From: Peptococcaceae bacterium UBA6116
GTDB lineage: Bacteria; Bacillota; Desulfitobacteriia; Desulfitobacteriales; Syntrophobotulaceae
NCBI GenBank assembly: GCA_002423425.1
Contig: DIWC01000066.1
Coordinates: 11,381 to 46,287 of the forward strand
Length of the DNA stretch: 34,907 nucleotides
Direction: 5' to 3'
In this document: one piece after another, positions 14,834 through 23,300 of the stretch
Layout of the letters: each line of letters starts with the position of its first letter
How positions within the stretch are numbered: the stretch's first letter is position 1
Made by a program: the position numbers and the translations under genes
Notes under the pieces: generated by a model
What the model saw: the letters and a program-made list of their open reading frames with translations, nothing else
What the model was told of the DNA's origin: nothing
Database searches by the model: none

Positions 14834-15685
14834 CTAAATTTCGATGTTGAATGTTTCCAGAAGACGATTAAACTCATCTTTTGAGTAATAATCGATTTCG
14901 ATTTTGCCTCTATCAGCATTTCCCTTAATGGATACTTTGGTTTGGAAAAAGTTACGAAGCTTTTCCTCAATATCGATATATTCATTATAATCCTTTTTCC
15001 TCGTCTCCATAGGCTTACGCTGAGACTTATTTTGGGTACGATCATGAATATTATCTTCTATCTCTCGCACCGAGAGTCCCTCAGTAATAATTTTATTGGC
15101 AAAACTAATTTGCTCCGCCGTATTATCCAGAGAAAGCAAAACTTTGGCATGTCCTAAGGAAATACTGCCTTTCTTTAACAAATCAAGTACTTCGTCCGGA
15201 AGTTGAATAATTCGCAAGAGATTAGCAATAGTCGGCCTGCCTTTACCTACTCTCTTCGCCACTTGTTCTTGTGTAAGTCCATACTCCTCCATTAAACGGG
15301 CATAGGCCAGCCCTTCTTCAACCGGTGAAAGATCGGCGCGCTGGATATTCTCAATTAAAGCCTTTTCTGTCATTTCCTGAGCCGTGCAGTTTCTGACAAT
15401 ACAATGAATGCGGTCCAAGCCAGCCAATTGCGATGCGCGATAACGTCTTTCACCGGCGATGATATGATACCTGCTCCCTTCCGGTTTTACGAGAATCGGC
15501 TGTAATAATCCATTTTCACGGATCGACTCCGCAAGTTCTCGAAGTTTTTCCTCATTAAAATCACGCCTGGGCTGCTCAGGGTTAGGGAGAATATCCACAA
15601 GCATTATCTCTTTTATCTCACTGCTCTCAGTTTCCCTATCGGTAATAAGTGCGCCTAAACCACGTCCCAATCCCTTGTTAGACAC
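14834..15685 (-). CDS. parB: chromosome-partitioning protein ParB (Spo0J)
   Basis: A 283-aa CTPase clamp that binds parS and organises the origin region. The N-terminus (KGLGRGLGALI) carries the Arg-rich motif that stimulates ParA ATPase. The CTP-binding motif is GERRYRA (78-84) with ENIQR (112-116). The helix-turn-helix is LTQEQVAKRVGKGRPTIANLL (about 137-157), and the C-terminal dimerisation region is KIEIDYYSKDEFNRLLETF. It overlaps soj by 8 nt, so the two are coupled. A parS site lies at its 3' end. In spore formers it also affects Spo0A activation through Soj. Confidence 0.97.
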   Translation of the reverse strand: MSNKGLGRGLGALITDRETESSEIKEIMLVDILPNPEQPRRDFNEEKLRELAESIRENGLLQPILVKPEGSRYHIIAGERRYRASQLAGLDRIHCIVRNCTAQEMTEKALIENIQRADLSPVEEGLAYARLMEEYGLTQEQVAKRVGKGRPTIANLLRIIQLPDEVLDLLKKGSISLGHAKVLLSLDNTAEQISFANKIITEGLSVREIEDNIHDRTQNKSQRKPMETRKKDYNEYIDIEEKLRNFFQTKVSIKGNADRGKIEIDYYSKDEFNRLLETFNIEI

Positions 15686-16439
15686 GTTCTAAGACCTCCT
15701 TGGCTAAATCTCTATATACTTCCGCCCCGCGTGATTTTCCATCATATAATACTATTGGCAAACCATGACTCGGTGCTTCGCTAAGCCGGACGTTCCTTGG
15801 AATGATAGTCCGAAAGACTTTATCTCTGAAAAAATTTTTAACCTCATCAACAACCTGGATAGACAAATTTGTTCGGGCGTCAAACATTGTCAGCAACACT
15901 CCGATAACCTGAAGATCTCTATTGATTGATCGTTTGACCTTATCAAGTGTATTGACTAGAAGGCTTAGCCCCTCAAGTGCATAATATTCGCATTGAATAG
16001 GTATCAGTACATCCGTTGCAGCACATAAAGCATTTAAAGTAAGAAGCCCTAATGAAGGGGGACAATCTATCAGAATAAAGTCGTAATCATCTTTCACTTC
16101 ATTCAATGCCGTTCTCAACTTTCCCTCGCGATACATTTGAGAAACAAGTTCTATCTCGGCACCGGCTAATTCTATACGTGCAGGAGCCACCTTCCAGTTT
16201 TTCATTTCAGTCTCTACAATGACATTGCTAATTGCTTCTTCATTAATAATAACATCATAGATACAGCGCGTCAGCTTATGCTTCATAATACCGCTTCCGC
16301 TCGTTGCATTACCTTGAGGGTCAAGATCAACGAGGAGTACCTTTTTCCCTTTTTCCACGAGACTTGATGAAAGGTTGACGGCTGTGGTGGTCTTGGCAAC
16401 ACCTCCTTTTTGATTCGCAATGGCAATAATCCTAGCCAT
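15678..16439 (-). CDS. soj: chromosome-partitioning ATPase ParA (Soj)
   Basis: A 253-aa MinD/ParA-type ATPase without an extra N-terminal DNA-binding domain, as in chromosomal Soj. The deviant Walker A is KGGVAKTT (11-18), with Ala where most homologues have Gly; both lysines are retained. Walker A' is VDLDPQGNAT and Walker B is FILIDCPPSLG. It forms DNA-bound dimers, is switched off by ParB and modulates DnaA. The ATG at 16439 is chosen over one nine codons upstream because GGAGGAGG precedes it at 7 nt. It overlaps parB by 8 nt. Confidence 0.97.
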   Translation of the reverse strand: MARIIAIANQKGGVAKTTTAVNLSSSLVEKGKKVLLVDLDPQGNATSGSGIMKHKLTRCIYDVIINEEAISNVIVETEMKNWKVAPARIELAGAEIELVSQMYREGKLRTALNEVKDDYDFILIDCPPSLGLLTLNALCAATDVLIPIQCEYYALEGLSLLVNTLDKVKRSINRDLQVIGVLLTMFDARTNLSIQVVDEVKNFFRDKVFRTIIPRNVRLSEAPSHGLPIVLYDGKSRGAEVYRDLAKEVLERV

Positions 16440-16529
16440 ATTTTTTCCTCCTCCGCTGATAGACAAAAGAACCTTATTAAGGGTTTATCTTATAACATTA
16501 ATATTATACTATCAAATCAAATCAAAAAA

Positions 16530-16553
16530 CAAAAAAGCATCTTTTTAAATGCT
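16530..16553 (-). terminator. weak terminator downstream of rsmG
   Basis: On the minus strand AGCAT and ATGCT form a 5-bp stem around an 8-nt loop, followed by TTTTT, G and a further T6. The stem is short and A+T-rich, but the long U-tract and the position between rsmG and soj suit a terminator of the mnmE-mnmG-rsmG operon. The rest of the 161-bp gap is A+T-rich and probably holds the soj promoter. Confidence 0.45.
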
Positions 16554-16600
16554 CTTATATAATAAATAATATAATAGGCAAAACAAATATGTTAGTATTT

Positions 16601-17362
16601 TTAAAGAGGATTTCTTTTCGGTTTTCCGGCCTGCCGTGGATATTTGCCCGGAGTAGGGCCGGTCTTTTTAATAATTAACAAAGATCGATAGTCCGCCCCA
16701 TCTGCCAGACGATACTTAGCAAAATACTCAACCTCGCAGTTCAGAATTTGCATAGCTTTTTGGGCAGCCAAAATTTCACTTTCAGGATCCAGCCCTTTAG
16801 CGGCAAAAAAACGCCCCCCAACTTTCAGTAAAGGGGAGGAGTACTCAAGAAGAACTGGAAGCCCGGCCACAGCCCTTGCCACAATAAGATCAAAGGTTCC
16901 GCGATATTTAAGATCCCGGCCAAAATCCTCGGCTCTGGCATGATAAGTTTCTACACCTAACAAATTTAGGCTTAAAGATACTTTATTTAAAAAGTTAATT
17001 CTTTTTGCCAGAGCATCGATTAATACTACGTTGATCCGAGGCAATAGAATCTTAATGGGTATTCCCGGAAACCCTGCTCCGGTCCCTAGATCGCCTAGAA
17101 GTATCTCCTGCTGCTGCGGATAATATTTTTCCAGCCATTTTACGAATACCAAAGAATCTAAAAAATGTTTAATAATAATATCGCCCGGTTCAGTTATTGC
17201 TGTTAAGTTAATTCGCTCATTCCACTCCAATAACAAGTCTATATAAACAGAGAACTGGATCAAGTGAGCATCCGTCAGCTCTATATCCAGGCTTTCCCTA
17301 GCCATATACCTTAGAAGTTCCAACTGGTTAGCAATATCATTCGTCAGTCCCTTATCCGGCAT
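16601..17362 (-). CDS. rsmG: 16S rRNA (guanine-527-N7)-methyltransferase RsmG (GidB)
   Basis: A 253-aa SAM-dependent enzyme that makes m7G527 in the 530 loop of 16S rRNA. The SAM site is LGDLGTGAGFPGIPIKIL (about residues 94-111), followed by DALAKRINFLNKV and VARAVAGLPVLLEY. Loss of this enzyme in other bacteria gives low-level streptomycin resistance. It overlaps mnmG by 11 nt, and its AAGGAG site lies inside mnmG. The Pro/Lys-rich end (GKYPRQAGKPKRNPL) is usual for clostridial members. Confidence 0.97.
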   Translation of the reverse strand: MPDKGLTNDIANQLELLRYMARESLDIELTDAHLIQFSVYIDLLLEWNERINLTAITEPGDIIIKHFLDSLVFVKWLEKYYPQQQEILLGDLGTGAGFPGIPIKILLPRINVVLIDALAKRINFLNKVSLSLNLLGVETYHARAEDFGRDLKYRGTFDLIVARAVAGLPVLLEYSSPLLKVGGRFFAAKGLDPESEILAAQKAMQILNCEVEYFAKYRLADGADYRSLLIIKKTGPTPGKYPRQAGKPKRNPL

Positions 17363-19262
17363 CGCCCATACTCCTTCGCCTTTGTTCTAAATAAATAAGG
17401 ATAACGGAAATATCCGCAGGATTGACACCACTTATTCTCGAGGCCTGTCCTGCATTTATCGGGTGTACCTCTTTTAGTCTCTGCTGAGCTTCATTAGACA
17501 AGCCACGAATTTGTTCATAATCTAAATCAAATGGAAGCATTTTTTCTTCAAGTTTGATAAATCGCCGTACTTCATCCAATTGCTTTTCAATATATCCCTT
17601 GTATTTTAACTGAATAGAAGCTTGCTCCAATACTTCATTATTGTAATCATTCATCTCAGGGATTAGTTGATAAAGGTGTTCAATTCTAAATTCGGGTCTC
17701 TTAATCAATTCCCCGGCTTTGGCAGCGCTCCGTAAGGGAGAAGAACCGATTCTAATAAGAAGTTCTTGCACCTCAGCATCAGTTGACGAGAAACTAGTTG
17801 TTTTCCATTTAGTTAAGATTTCCTCTAATTGTTTTCGCTTATTCTGAAAGAGTTGCCATCTTTGCTCATCTACCAACCCAATGCTGCGTCCCTTCTCCGT
17901 AAGACGAAGGTCGGCATTATCTTGTCTCAGCAAAAGCCGATACTCAGCTCGGGATGTTAGTAGTCTATAAGGTTCTTTGATTTCTTTATTGACCAGATCA
18001 TCAATCATGACACCAAGGTAACTATCGGAACGTTTTAACGTAAAAGGATTTTTACCCATGGATTTTAAGGCGGCATTAATTCCGGCGTAAAGACCCTGAG
18101 CCGCTGCTTCCTCATAACCGGAAGTTCCGTTAAGTTGTCCTGCCGTAAATAAACCGGGCAAAGAACGAACCTCTAAGGTTAAAGAAAGCTGATAGGGTTT
18201 TACGTAGTCATATTCAATAGCATATCCGGGTCGCAAAATCCTAACCTTTTCTAAACCAGGGATACTACGGAAAAACATATGCTGTATTTCTTCCGGAAAA
18301 CTAGTGGAGAGCCCTGCAGCATACAATTCTTCACTATTAGCCTCTTCAGGTTCCAAGAATATTTGATGTGCCTCTCTTTGGGCAAACCGGACTATCTTAA
18401 CTTCAATGGACGGACAATAACGAGGACCAATACCTTCGATTACTCCGGTATAAAGGGGTGCACGGTGTAAATTCTCCTGAATAATCGCATGCGTTTCCTT
18501 TGTAGTATATCCTAACCAGCATGGCAATTGTTTAGCAGGATCTTTGCCCCAAAATATACTTTCCGTCGGCATAAAAGAAAAGGTTTTTGGAATATTATCT
18601 CCGGGTTGTATAACAAACTTCGAGAAGTCCACCGAGCTTTTTTGAATTCTAGGTGGGGTGCCTGTCTTAAACCGTCCCATATCTATACCTAAATCTTTAA
18701 GATTCTGAGATAAGGTGGATGAAGTAATATCTCCTCCCGGTCCGCCTTCATATATCGCTTCGCCTATAATAATCTTACTTCGTAAATAAGTTCCGCTGGT
18801 CAAGACAATGCAGGCTGCCTCAAACTTAGCGCCCGTCCTGGTTACCAGTCCATTGATGATATTATTTTTTAGAACAAGTCTCTCCACCAGTGCCTGGACC
18901 AAAGTAAGTCTGGGTTGTTTATAAAGCACCTCCAACATTCTGCGATGATATTGCTTTTTATCGGACTGTACTCTAAGCGCATGGACTGCCGGACCCTTCC
19001 CTGTATTTAAGGTTCTGGCCTGGAGAGAAGTTTCATCAGCCACAATTCCCATTTGCCCGCCGAGTGCATCAATTTCTCTTACCAGATGGCCTTTTGCCGG
19101 GCCACCAATTGAAGGATTACAGGGCATATGGGCGACCCGGTCTAAATTAATTGTAATCAATAGGGTCTCACACCCCATACGAGCTGAGGCAAGAGCTGCC
19201 TCACAGCCGGCATGCCCCGCCCCTATGACGATAACGTCATATTTTCCTGCAAAGTATTCCAC
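17352..19262 (-). CDS. mnmG: tRNA uridine-34 carboxymethylaminomethyl modification enzyme MnmG (GidA)
   Basis: A 636-aa FAD-dependent protein that, with MnmE, installs cmnm5 at the wobble uridine of tRNAs reading NNA/NNG codons. The FAD-binding motif is GAGHAGCEAA (14-23). The family blocks HMPCNPSIGGPAKGH, GRFKTGTPPRI, SLPGLFTAGQLNGTSGYEEA and LTSRAEYRLLLRQDNAD are all present. The C-terminal helical domain ends with GVNPADISVILIYLEQ. Length is normal. It lies 8 nt downstream of mnmE and overlaps rsmG, so the three are one operon. Confidence 0.98.
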   Translation of the reverse strand: MEYFAGKYDVIVIGAGHAGCEAALASARMGCETLLITINLDRVAHMPCNPSIGGPAKGHLVREIDALGGQMGIVADETSLQARTLNTGKGPAVHALRVQSDKKQYHRRMLEVLYKQPRLTLVQALVERLVLKNNIINGLVTRTGAKFEAACIVLTSGTYLRSKIIIGEAIYEGGPGGDITSSTLSQNLKDLGIDMGRFKTGTPPRIQKSSVDFSKFVIQPGDNIPKTFSFMPTESIFWGKDPAKQLPCWLGYTTKETHAIIQENLHRAPLYTGVIEGIGPRYCPSIEVKIVRFAQREAHQIFLEPEEANSEELYAAGLSTSFPEEIQHMFFRSIPGLEKVRILRPGYAIEYDYVKPYQLSLTLEVRSLPGLFTAGQLNGTSGYEEAAAQGLYAGINAALKSMGKNPFTLKRSDSYLGVMIDDLVNKEIKEPYRLLTSRAEYRLLLRQDNADLRLTEKGRSIGLVDEQRWQLFQNKRKQLEEILTKWKTTSFSSTDAEVQELLIRIGSSPLRSAAKAGELIKRPEFRIEHLYQLIPEMNDYNNEVLEQASIQLKYKGYIEKQLDEVRRFIKLEEKMLPFDLDYEQIRGLSNEAQQRLKEVHPINAGQASRISGVNPADISVILIYLEQRRRSMGDAG

Positions 19263-19269
19263 AATAAAC

Positions 19270-20649
19270 CTACTTCCCTATACAGAATCTTGTAAAAATA
19301 TTATTTATTAAATCTTCCTGAACGCTATGTCCTGTTATCGAAGATATTTCTTCGAGCGAGGACCGAACATCAATTGAAACGAGATCAAATGGAACATCGG
19401 CATAAACTGCTTCCAGTGCTTTTTCTAAAGAATGAATACTATTTTCTAAGGCTTGAATCTGGCGAATATTTGAAAGAAACGGCTCCGGAGATATCGATGA
19501 ATCACCTTCATAAACCCTATGCAAGATTTCCTTTTCCAAATCGCCAAAACCAAAATGTTTTTTCACGGAAAAGGGTATAGCAAAGACCTTGAGCGGAAGA
19601 AATGAATCGACAAATTCATAGTCAGGAACCATATCGACTTTATTTATAAGTACGATGGTCTTTTCAGCGTATTCTTCCAAAATAATTTGTTCCTCTTTTG
19701 TCAAGCAGTGAGAATTATATTCCGAAACATCAAGCAGAAGAAGAATTACATCAGCCATATTCAAAGCTTTCCAAGTTCTTTCGATACCAATCATCTCCAC
19801 AGGGTCTTCACTCTCTCTTATACCGGCAGTATCTATTAAATGCAGGAGAACTTCACCCACTTTGATGTATTCATGAATCTCGTCTCTCGTAGTACCCGGA
19901 ACATCAGTAACAATAGCCCTATCTTCATTTAAGAAGGCATTAAGCAAGCTTGATTTGCCTACATTAGGCCTGCCTGCAATAACAGTAGAAAGACCATCTC
20001 TTATAATCTTTCCCGTCTTACTTCCTTTAAATATTTCAACCGCTTTTTCCTTTGTCTTAATTATTTTCTCTGCTAATTCAGTAAGGGCAAGATCATCTAT
20101 TTGATCTTCAGGAAAGTCAATTGTCGCCTCAATAAAAGATAGGATATCCAAGACATCTTGTCGAATATCGTCGATTTGGGAAGAAAGGCGTCCTCTAAGT
20201 TGGAGCAAAGCCAAGTCAGCAGACAATTCAGTACGAGCCGTAATTAAATCCACTAAGGCCTCAGCCTGAATTAAATCCATCTTACCATTGAGAAAAGCCC
20301 TTTTACTAAATTCACCGGCTTCTGCCAAGCGGGCACCATGGTGTAGGCAGGCTTCGATTATTCTCCTGGCAGAAAGCATTCCGCCATGACAGTTTACTTC
20401 AAATGTGTCTTCTCCAGTGAAAGAAAATGGAGCTTTCATCCTGGCAACCAAGACTTGATCAAGCTTCTTCTCGCCATGATAAAACCAGCCAAGATGAAGC
20501 GTGAAATTAGTTTCATCCTGCCATCTCTCCATTTGTTGAGGTGAAAAACAAGATTCAATAATTTTGGAAGCTTGTTTACCACTTAAGCGTACAATATGTA
20601 TAGCACCCTCTCCAGGCGGTGTAGCCAAAGCTACGATAGTATCCTCCAT
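19270..20649 (-). CDS. mnmE: tRNA modification GTPase MnmE (TrmE)
   Basis: A 459-aa K+-activated GTPase, partner of MnmG. The N-terminal tetrahydrofolate-binding domain (1-118; ALATPPGEGAIHIVRLSG) is followed by a helical domain interrupted by a G domain. That domain has GRPNVGKS (226-233), DVPGTTRDE, DTAGIRES and NKVDMV. The last residues, CIGK (456-459), are the conserved catalytic C-terminus. The frame extends five codons upstream to a TTG, but the ATG at 20649 has GGAGAGG at the right distance and matches family N-termini. Confidence 0.98.
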   Translation of the reverse strand: MEDTIVALATPPGEGAIHIVRLSGKQASKIIESCFSPQQMERWQDETNFTLHLGWFYHGEKKLDQVLVARMKAPFSFTGEDTFEVNCHGGMLSARRIIEACLHHGARLAEAGEFSKRAFLNGKMDLIQAEALVDLITARTELSADLALLQLRGRLSSQIDDIRQDVLDILSFIEATIDFPEDQIDDLALTELAEKIIKTKEKAVEIFKGSKTGKIIRDGLSTVIAGRPNVGKSSLLNAFLNEDRAIVTDVPGTTRDEIHEYIKVGEVLLHLIDTAGIRESEDPVEMIGIERTWKALNMADVILLLLDVSEYNSHCLTKEEQIILEEYAEKTIVLINKVDMVPDYEFVDSFLPLKVFAIPFSVKKHFGFGDLEKEILHRVYEGDSSISPEPFLSNIRQIQALENSIHSLEKALEAVYADVPFDLVSIDVRSSLEEISSITGHSVQEDLINNIFTRFCIGK

Positions 20650-20709
20650 AATAATCCTCTCCAAAAAATGAAAAGTTATCTTTTGAAAGTATAACCTATA
20701 TGATAGCGT

Positions 20710-20730
20710 AAAAAGGGGTTACCCCCTTTT
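20710..20730 (-). terminator. terminator of the rpmH-rnpA-yidD-yidC-khpB operon
   Basis: On the minus strand AAAAGGGG and CCCCTTTT form a perfect 8-bp stem with a GTAA loop, ending in five T. The khpB stop codon overlaps the first base pairs of the stem, so terminating ribosomes could influence hairpin folding. It separates this operon from mnmE. Confidence 0.85.
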
Positions 20731-21370
20731 AAGAAACGTCTTTATTACTGCGTTTTAAGGAAATAACTACTCTTCGGTGAGGTTCCTCCCCTTCACTGAA
20801 AGTTGAGACTTTCCATTCATTCTGTAAAGCAGTATGAATAATCCGTCTTTCATGGGGACTCATCGGCTCTAAGATAATGCGGCTGCCTGTCTTCTTAACC
20901 TTATCAGCTAGTCTTTTAGCGAGCTTAATTAAAGTTTCTTCCCTGCGCTTTCTATATCCTTCAACATCTATAATAATTCTAATTCTATTTATTAATTTTT
21001 TAGTTACAGCTAAATTAGTAAGAAACTGAATGGCTTCCAACGTATCGCCTCTTCGGCCAATAAGAATTCCAAGATCAGAACCGGTTATATTGATCAAAAT
21101 ATGGTCTTCACTGCGAAACACTTCGAACTCAGCATCAACATTCATAGCCGATATAAGTTTTTTCAGAAATCCACAAGCAAGAGAACTCGGATCATCGTCA
21201 TAAGACACTTTTACTTTGGCCGATTTACTACCGAAGATTCCAAGCAATCCTCTTCTACCCGGTTCTTCAAGAACTTCAATAGAAACTTGATCTCTTCTTA
21301 CACCAAGTTCTGATAAACAGGCTTCGACCGCTTCATCTAAAGTCTTAGCGGTTTTTTCAGCAACCTTCAT
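20729..21370 (-). CDS. khpB: RNA-binding protein KhpB (Jag, SpoIIIJ-associated)
   Basis: A 213-aa protein with three regions. The Jag_N domain (1-52) has the motif EEPGRRGLLGIFG. The KH domain (about 70-145) has GILIGRRGDTLEAIQ. The C-terminal R3H domain (about 147-210) has MSPHERRIIHTAL. KhpB acts with KhpA on RNAs linked to cell elongation and division, and in Bacillus is linked to SpoIIIJ. The frame opens at a TTG seven codons earlier, but the ATG at 21370 has GGAGG 8 nt upstream and is preferred. It directly follows yidC, as in most Firmicutes. Confidence 0.96.
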   Translation of the reverse strand: MKVAEKTAKTLDEAVEACLSELGVRRDQVSIEVLEEPGRRGLLGIFGSKSAKVKVSYDDDPSSLACGFLKKLISAMNVDAEFEVFRSEDHILINITGSDLGILIGRRGDTLEAIQFLTNLAVTKKLINRIRIIIDVEGYRKRREETLIKLAKRLADKVKKTGSRIILEPMSPHERRIIHTALQNEWKVSTFSEGEEPHRRVVISLKRSNKDVS

Positions 21371-21398
21371 TAAGTAATCCTCCAGTGTCAAATAATCG

Positions 21399-22124
21399 TT
21401 ATTCGGTCTTTAATTTTGCCTTATTTTCTTGCCTTTTAAGTACAACTTTATATATATAGACAGTTTGCAAAATAGACATAATATTCATTGTAACAATATA
21501 GAAACCGAGACCAGATGGCAAAGTTATAATAATATAAGCCATAAAAAAAGGCATTATATACAACATCATTTTTTGTGTTTGTTCCGCACTTGCTCCTAAA
21601 GAACTAGAATTATCAGTTACTTTTGGAGTATTGGACATAGAAACTTTGGTCATATAATAGGTTGTTACCATTGCCAGAATTGGCAAAATTAGATGAAAAT
21701 CGAAAGCGAGACCGTAAGTCTCCGTAATATTAAAACCCAAAAACCAGAAGCTTGGATCACCACTGGCTCTAGCCGTAAGTGCATATAAGGTTTTGTAAAA
21801 AACCCATAATATAGGTAATTGAATAAGGATAGGCAAACAACCGGCATAAGGACTCGCCTTTTCCTGGCTATATAATTCCATAATTTTTTGGTTTAACTTT
21901 TGCTTATCATAAGAATATTTCTTTTGCAGCTCTTTAATCTTTGGTTGTAATTCACTCATTTTACGCATTGATATCATTTGTTTTATGGTCAATGGGTAGA
22001 GAACTATTTTAATAATAATAGTAAATAGAATGATAGATACGCCCCAATACGGTAACCCAACCATGGAAGATAACTCAAATAACCATTCCAAAAATATAGT
22101 CATTGCATTAACGACTGTAGTCAC
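21399..22124 (-). CDS. yidC: membrane protein insertase YidC/Oxa1 (SpoIIIJ type)
   Basis: A 241-aa insertase with five hydrophobic segments (about 7-20, 28-46, 97-115, 137-157 and 185-225). The cytoplasmic hairpin loop MRKMSELQPKIKELQKKYS and the motif YAGCLPILIQLPILWVFYKTLY are present. It inserts and folds inner-membrane proteins with or without Sec. The GTG at 22124 is chosen because AAGGAGG lies ideally upstream. The resulting N-terminus enters the first membrane segment with no lipobox Cys, unlike Bacillus SpoIIIJ. It sits between yidD and khpB. Confidence 0.96.
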   Translation of the reverse strand: MTTVVNAMTIFLEWLFELSSMVGLPYWGVSIILFTIIIKIVLYPLTIKQMISMRKMSELQPKIKELQKKYSYDKQKLNQKIMELYSQEKASPYAGCLPILIQLPILWVFYKTLYALTARASGDPSFWFLGFNITETYGLAFDFHLILPILAMVTTYYMTKVSMSNTPKVTDNSSSLGASAEQTQKMMLYIMPFFMAYIIITLPSGLGFYIVTMNIMSILQTVYIYKVVLKRQENKAKLKTE

Positions 22125-22135
22125 AAAAACCCTCC

Positions 22136-22366
22136 TTAAACAGGATCGTACCCTCCAGGATGATAAGGATGACATTTACATATCCTTATTATTGCCTTTC
22201 CTGTCCCTTTCAGTATACCATATTTGTTAATTGCCTGAACGGCATATTCCGAACAACTTGGATAAAATCTACAACAAGAAGGTTTCAAAGGTGAAATAAA
22301 TTTCTGATAAAAAACAATCAGCCTAATTACTATTATTTTCAGAATTCCTTGTATTTTTTTCATCAT
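22136..22366 (-). CDS. yidD: membrane protein insertion efficiency factor YidD
   Basis: A 76-aa protein with an amphipathic N-terminal helix (about 5-20) and the family core YQKFISPLKPSCCRFYPSCSEYA, then HPYHPGGYDPV at the end. It assists YidC-dependent insertion at the membrane. Its start lies inside rnpA (44-nt overlap), a common compact arrangement. The two adjacent ATG codons leave the exact start uncertain by one residue. Confidence 0.96.
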   Translation of the reverse strand: MMKKIQGILKIIVIRLIVFYQKFISPLKPSCCRFYPSCSEYAVQAINKYGILKGTGKAIIRICKCHPYHPGGYDPV

Positions 22367-22694
22367 TATAGATTCCAGCTTTTCTCCAAATATAAAGAAG
22401 CGAATTTTCCACTTCCTGCAGGGATGCGCCGTTTATTCCCAGGCGGGCAATAATAATCATCTGGCAATCAACTTTTAACCTTGCCAAGTTTAAACGAACT
22501 ACCTCGCGCAACAACCTTTTGGCTCGATTTCGTTTGACAGCATTGCCAATTTTTTTGGAAGTAATAAAACCATATTTAACTGGAATACATTTAAAAATAT
22601 ATATTACTGCATGTCTTGATGTATAACTCTTACCATTGGCAAAAACTCTCTTAAAGTTAGATTTCTTTATCATTCTGTAAGTTCTAGGCAGCAT
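22323..22694 (-). CDS. rnpA: ribonuclease P protein component
   Basis: A 123-aa basic protein that binds the RNase P RNA and helps it to cut 5' leaders from pre-tRNA. The RNR signature is GNAVKRNRAKRLLREVVR, and the N-terminus LPRTYRMIKKSNFKRVFANG is typical. An AAGGAGG site precedes the ATG. It shares the rpmH transcript and overlaps yidD by 44 nt. Its C-terminal tail is Asn/Glu-rich, and the last part is coded by the region that also begins yidD. Confidence 0.97.
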   Translation of the reverse strand: MLPRTYRMIKKSNFKRVFANGKSYTSRHAVIYIFKCIPVKYGFITSKKIGNAVKRNRAKRLLREVVRLNLARLKVDCQMIIIARLGINGASLQEVENSLLYIWRKAGIYNDEKNTRNSENNSN

Positions 22695-22742
22695 ATCGCC
22701 CTCCTTAGATATTTAAGGGCAAAAGAACAATATATTTGAAAA

Positions 22743-22758
22743 CTTGGCTTTCGCCAAG
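22743..22758 (-). other. GAAA-tetraloop hairpin between rpmH and rnpA
   Basis: On the minus strand CTTGGC, GAAA and GCCAAG form a 6-bp stem closed by a GNRA tetraloop, followed by TTTTC. It lies in the 156-nt spacer downstream of rpmH. The U-tract is short, so partial termination, giving more rpmH than rnpA transcript, or RNA processing is likely. The same spacer has a GCCGGCCGGC palindrome at 22768-22777. Confidence 0.55.
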
Positions 22759-22850
22759 CTTTTCAATTGCCGGCCGGCTTTCGACAATCCAAGCTGTACT
22801 TATGTCTATCATAAATCAGCTCTCTTCTGCTAGACCAAAAAAGCGCGACC

Positions 22851-22985
22851 CTAAACAGCTATCTTTTTACGACCTTTCAAGCGACGACGTCTTAGCACAT
22901 TTCTTCCGCCGGTAGTTCTCATTCTCTCCAAAAATCCATGAACTCTTTTATGGCGACGGGACTTTGGTTGATATGTCCTCTTCAA
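22851..22985 (-). CDS. rpmH: 50S ribosomal protein L34 (bL34)
   Basis: A 44-aa, highly basic protein reading MKRTYQPKSRRHKRVHGF at its start and KGRKKIAV at its end, which is the complete L34. The start is a TTG with GGGGGTG 7 nt upstream. A GTG three codons earlier would be too close to that site. It is the first gene of the rpmH-rnpA-yidD-yidC-khpB operon and diverges from dnaA across the upstream origin segment, as in most bacteria. Confidence 0.97.
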   Translation of the reverse strand: MKRTYQPKSRRHKRVHGFLERMRTTGGRNVLRRRRLKGRKKIAV

Positions 22986-23050
22986 AGCAAACACCCCCTT
23001 ATTTTCTATGGTTAAAATAATTTTTTTAAAATAATAACAGACTACAGAAA

Positions 23051-23080
23051 ATTATACTCTAACTATTTTTACCGTGTCAA
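23051..23080 (-). promoter_or_regulatory. rpmH operon promoter
   Basis: On the minus strand TTGACA (complement of 23075-23080), an 18-nt spacer and TATAAT (complement of 23051-23056) give both hexamers in consensus form. The start would be near 23044, leaving a leader of about 60 nt. A DnaA-box-like sequence (23092-23100) lies just upstream of the -35 box. Confidence 0.88.
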
Positions 23081-23091
23081 GAAAATAGACC

Positions 23092-23282
23092 TGTACATAA
23101 GGGAAATTACTATTGATAAAGCTGTTATTAAACGATATGGGTACTATGAAAAGAAAAGATTACCCTTAAATTATTGTTGATAACCCTAGGAAAAATTGTT
23201 ATGATTATTTTGCGTTTTCAGTAATTATACTACTTTATCCACAAAACATATTTTTTTAAAACACACATATAAATGTGATTAA
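23092..23282. other. upstream oriC segment with DnaA boxes (rpmH-dnaA gap)
   Basis: The 315-bp gap 22986-23300 is A+T-rich and holds the divergent rpmH and dnaA promoters. It contains one perfect DnaA box TTATCCACA (23235-23243, plus). One-mismatch boxes are TTATGTACA (23092-23100, minus), TTATCAACA (23175-23183, minus) and TTAATCACA (23274-23282, minus). The box at 23175 overlaps the dnaA -35, which fits DnaA autoregulation. This corresponds to the upstream half of a bipartite origin; the count is modest compared with Bacillus. Confidence 0.7.
23177..23205 (+). promoter_or_regulatory. dnaA promoter
   Basis: TTGATA (23177-23182), a 17-nt spacer and TATGAT (23200-23205) match sigma-A hexamers at 4-5 of 6 positions. 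The -35 is covered by a DnaA-box-like sequence and the perfect box at 23235 lies just downstream of the start, as expected for autoregulation. Confidence 0.6.
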
Positions 23283-23300
23283 CTTTCAGGAGGTTATCCG

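Noticed and set aside
14734..15045. A 103-codon minus-strand frame across the end of parB and the parS sites
   Set aside because: It is a shifted-frame shadow of parB and reads through both parS palindromes.
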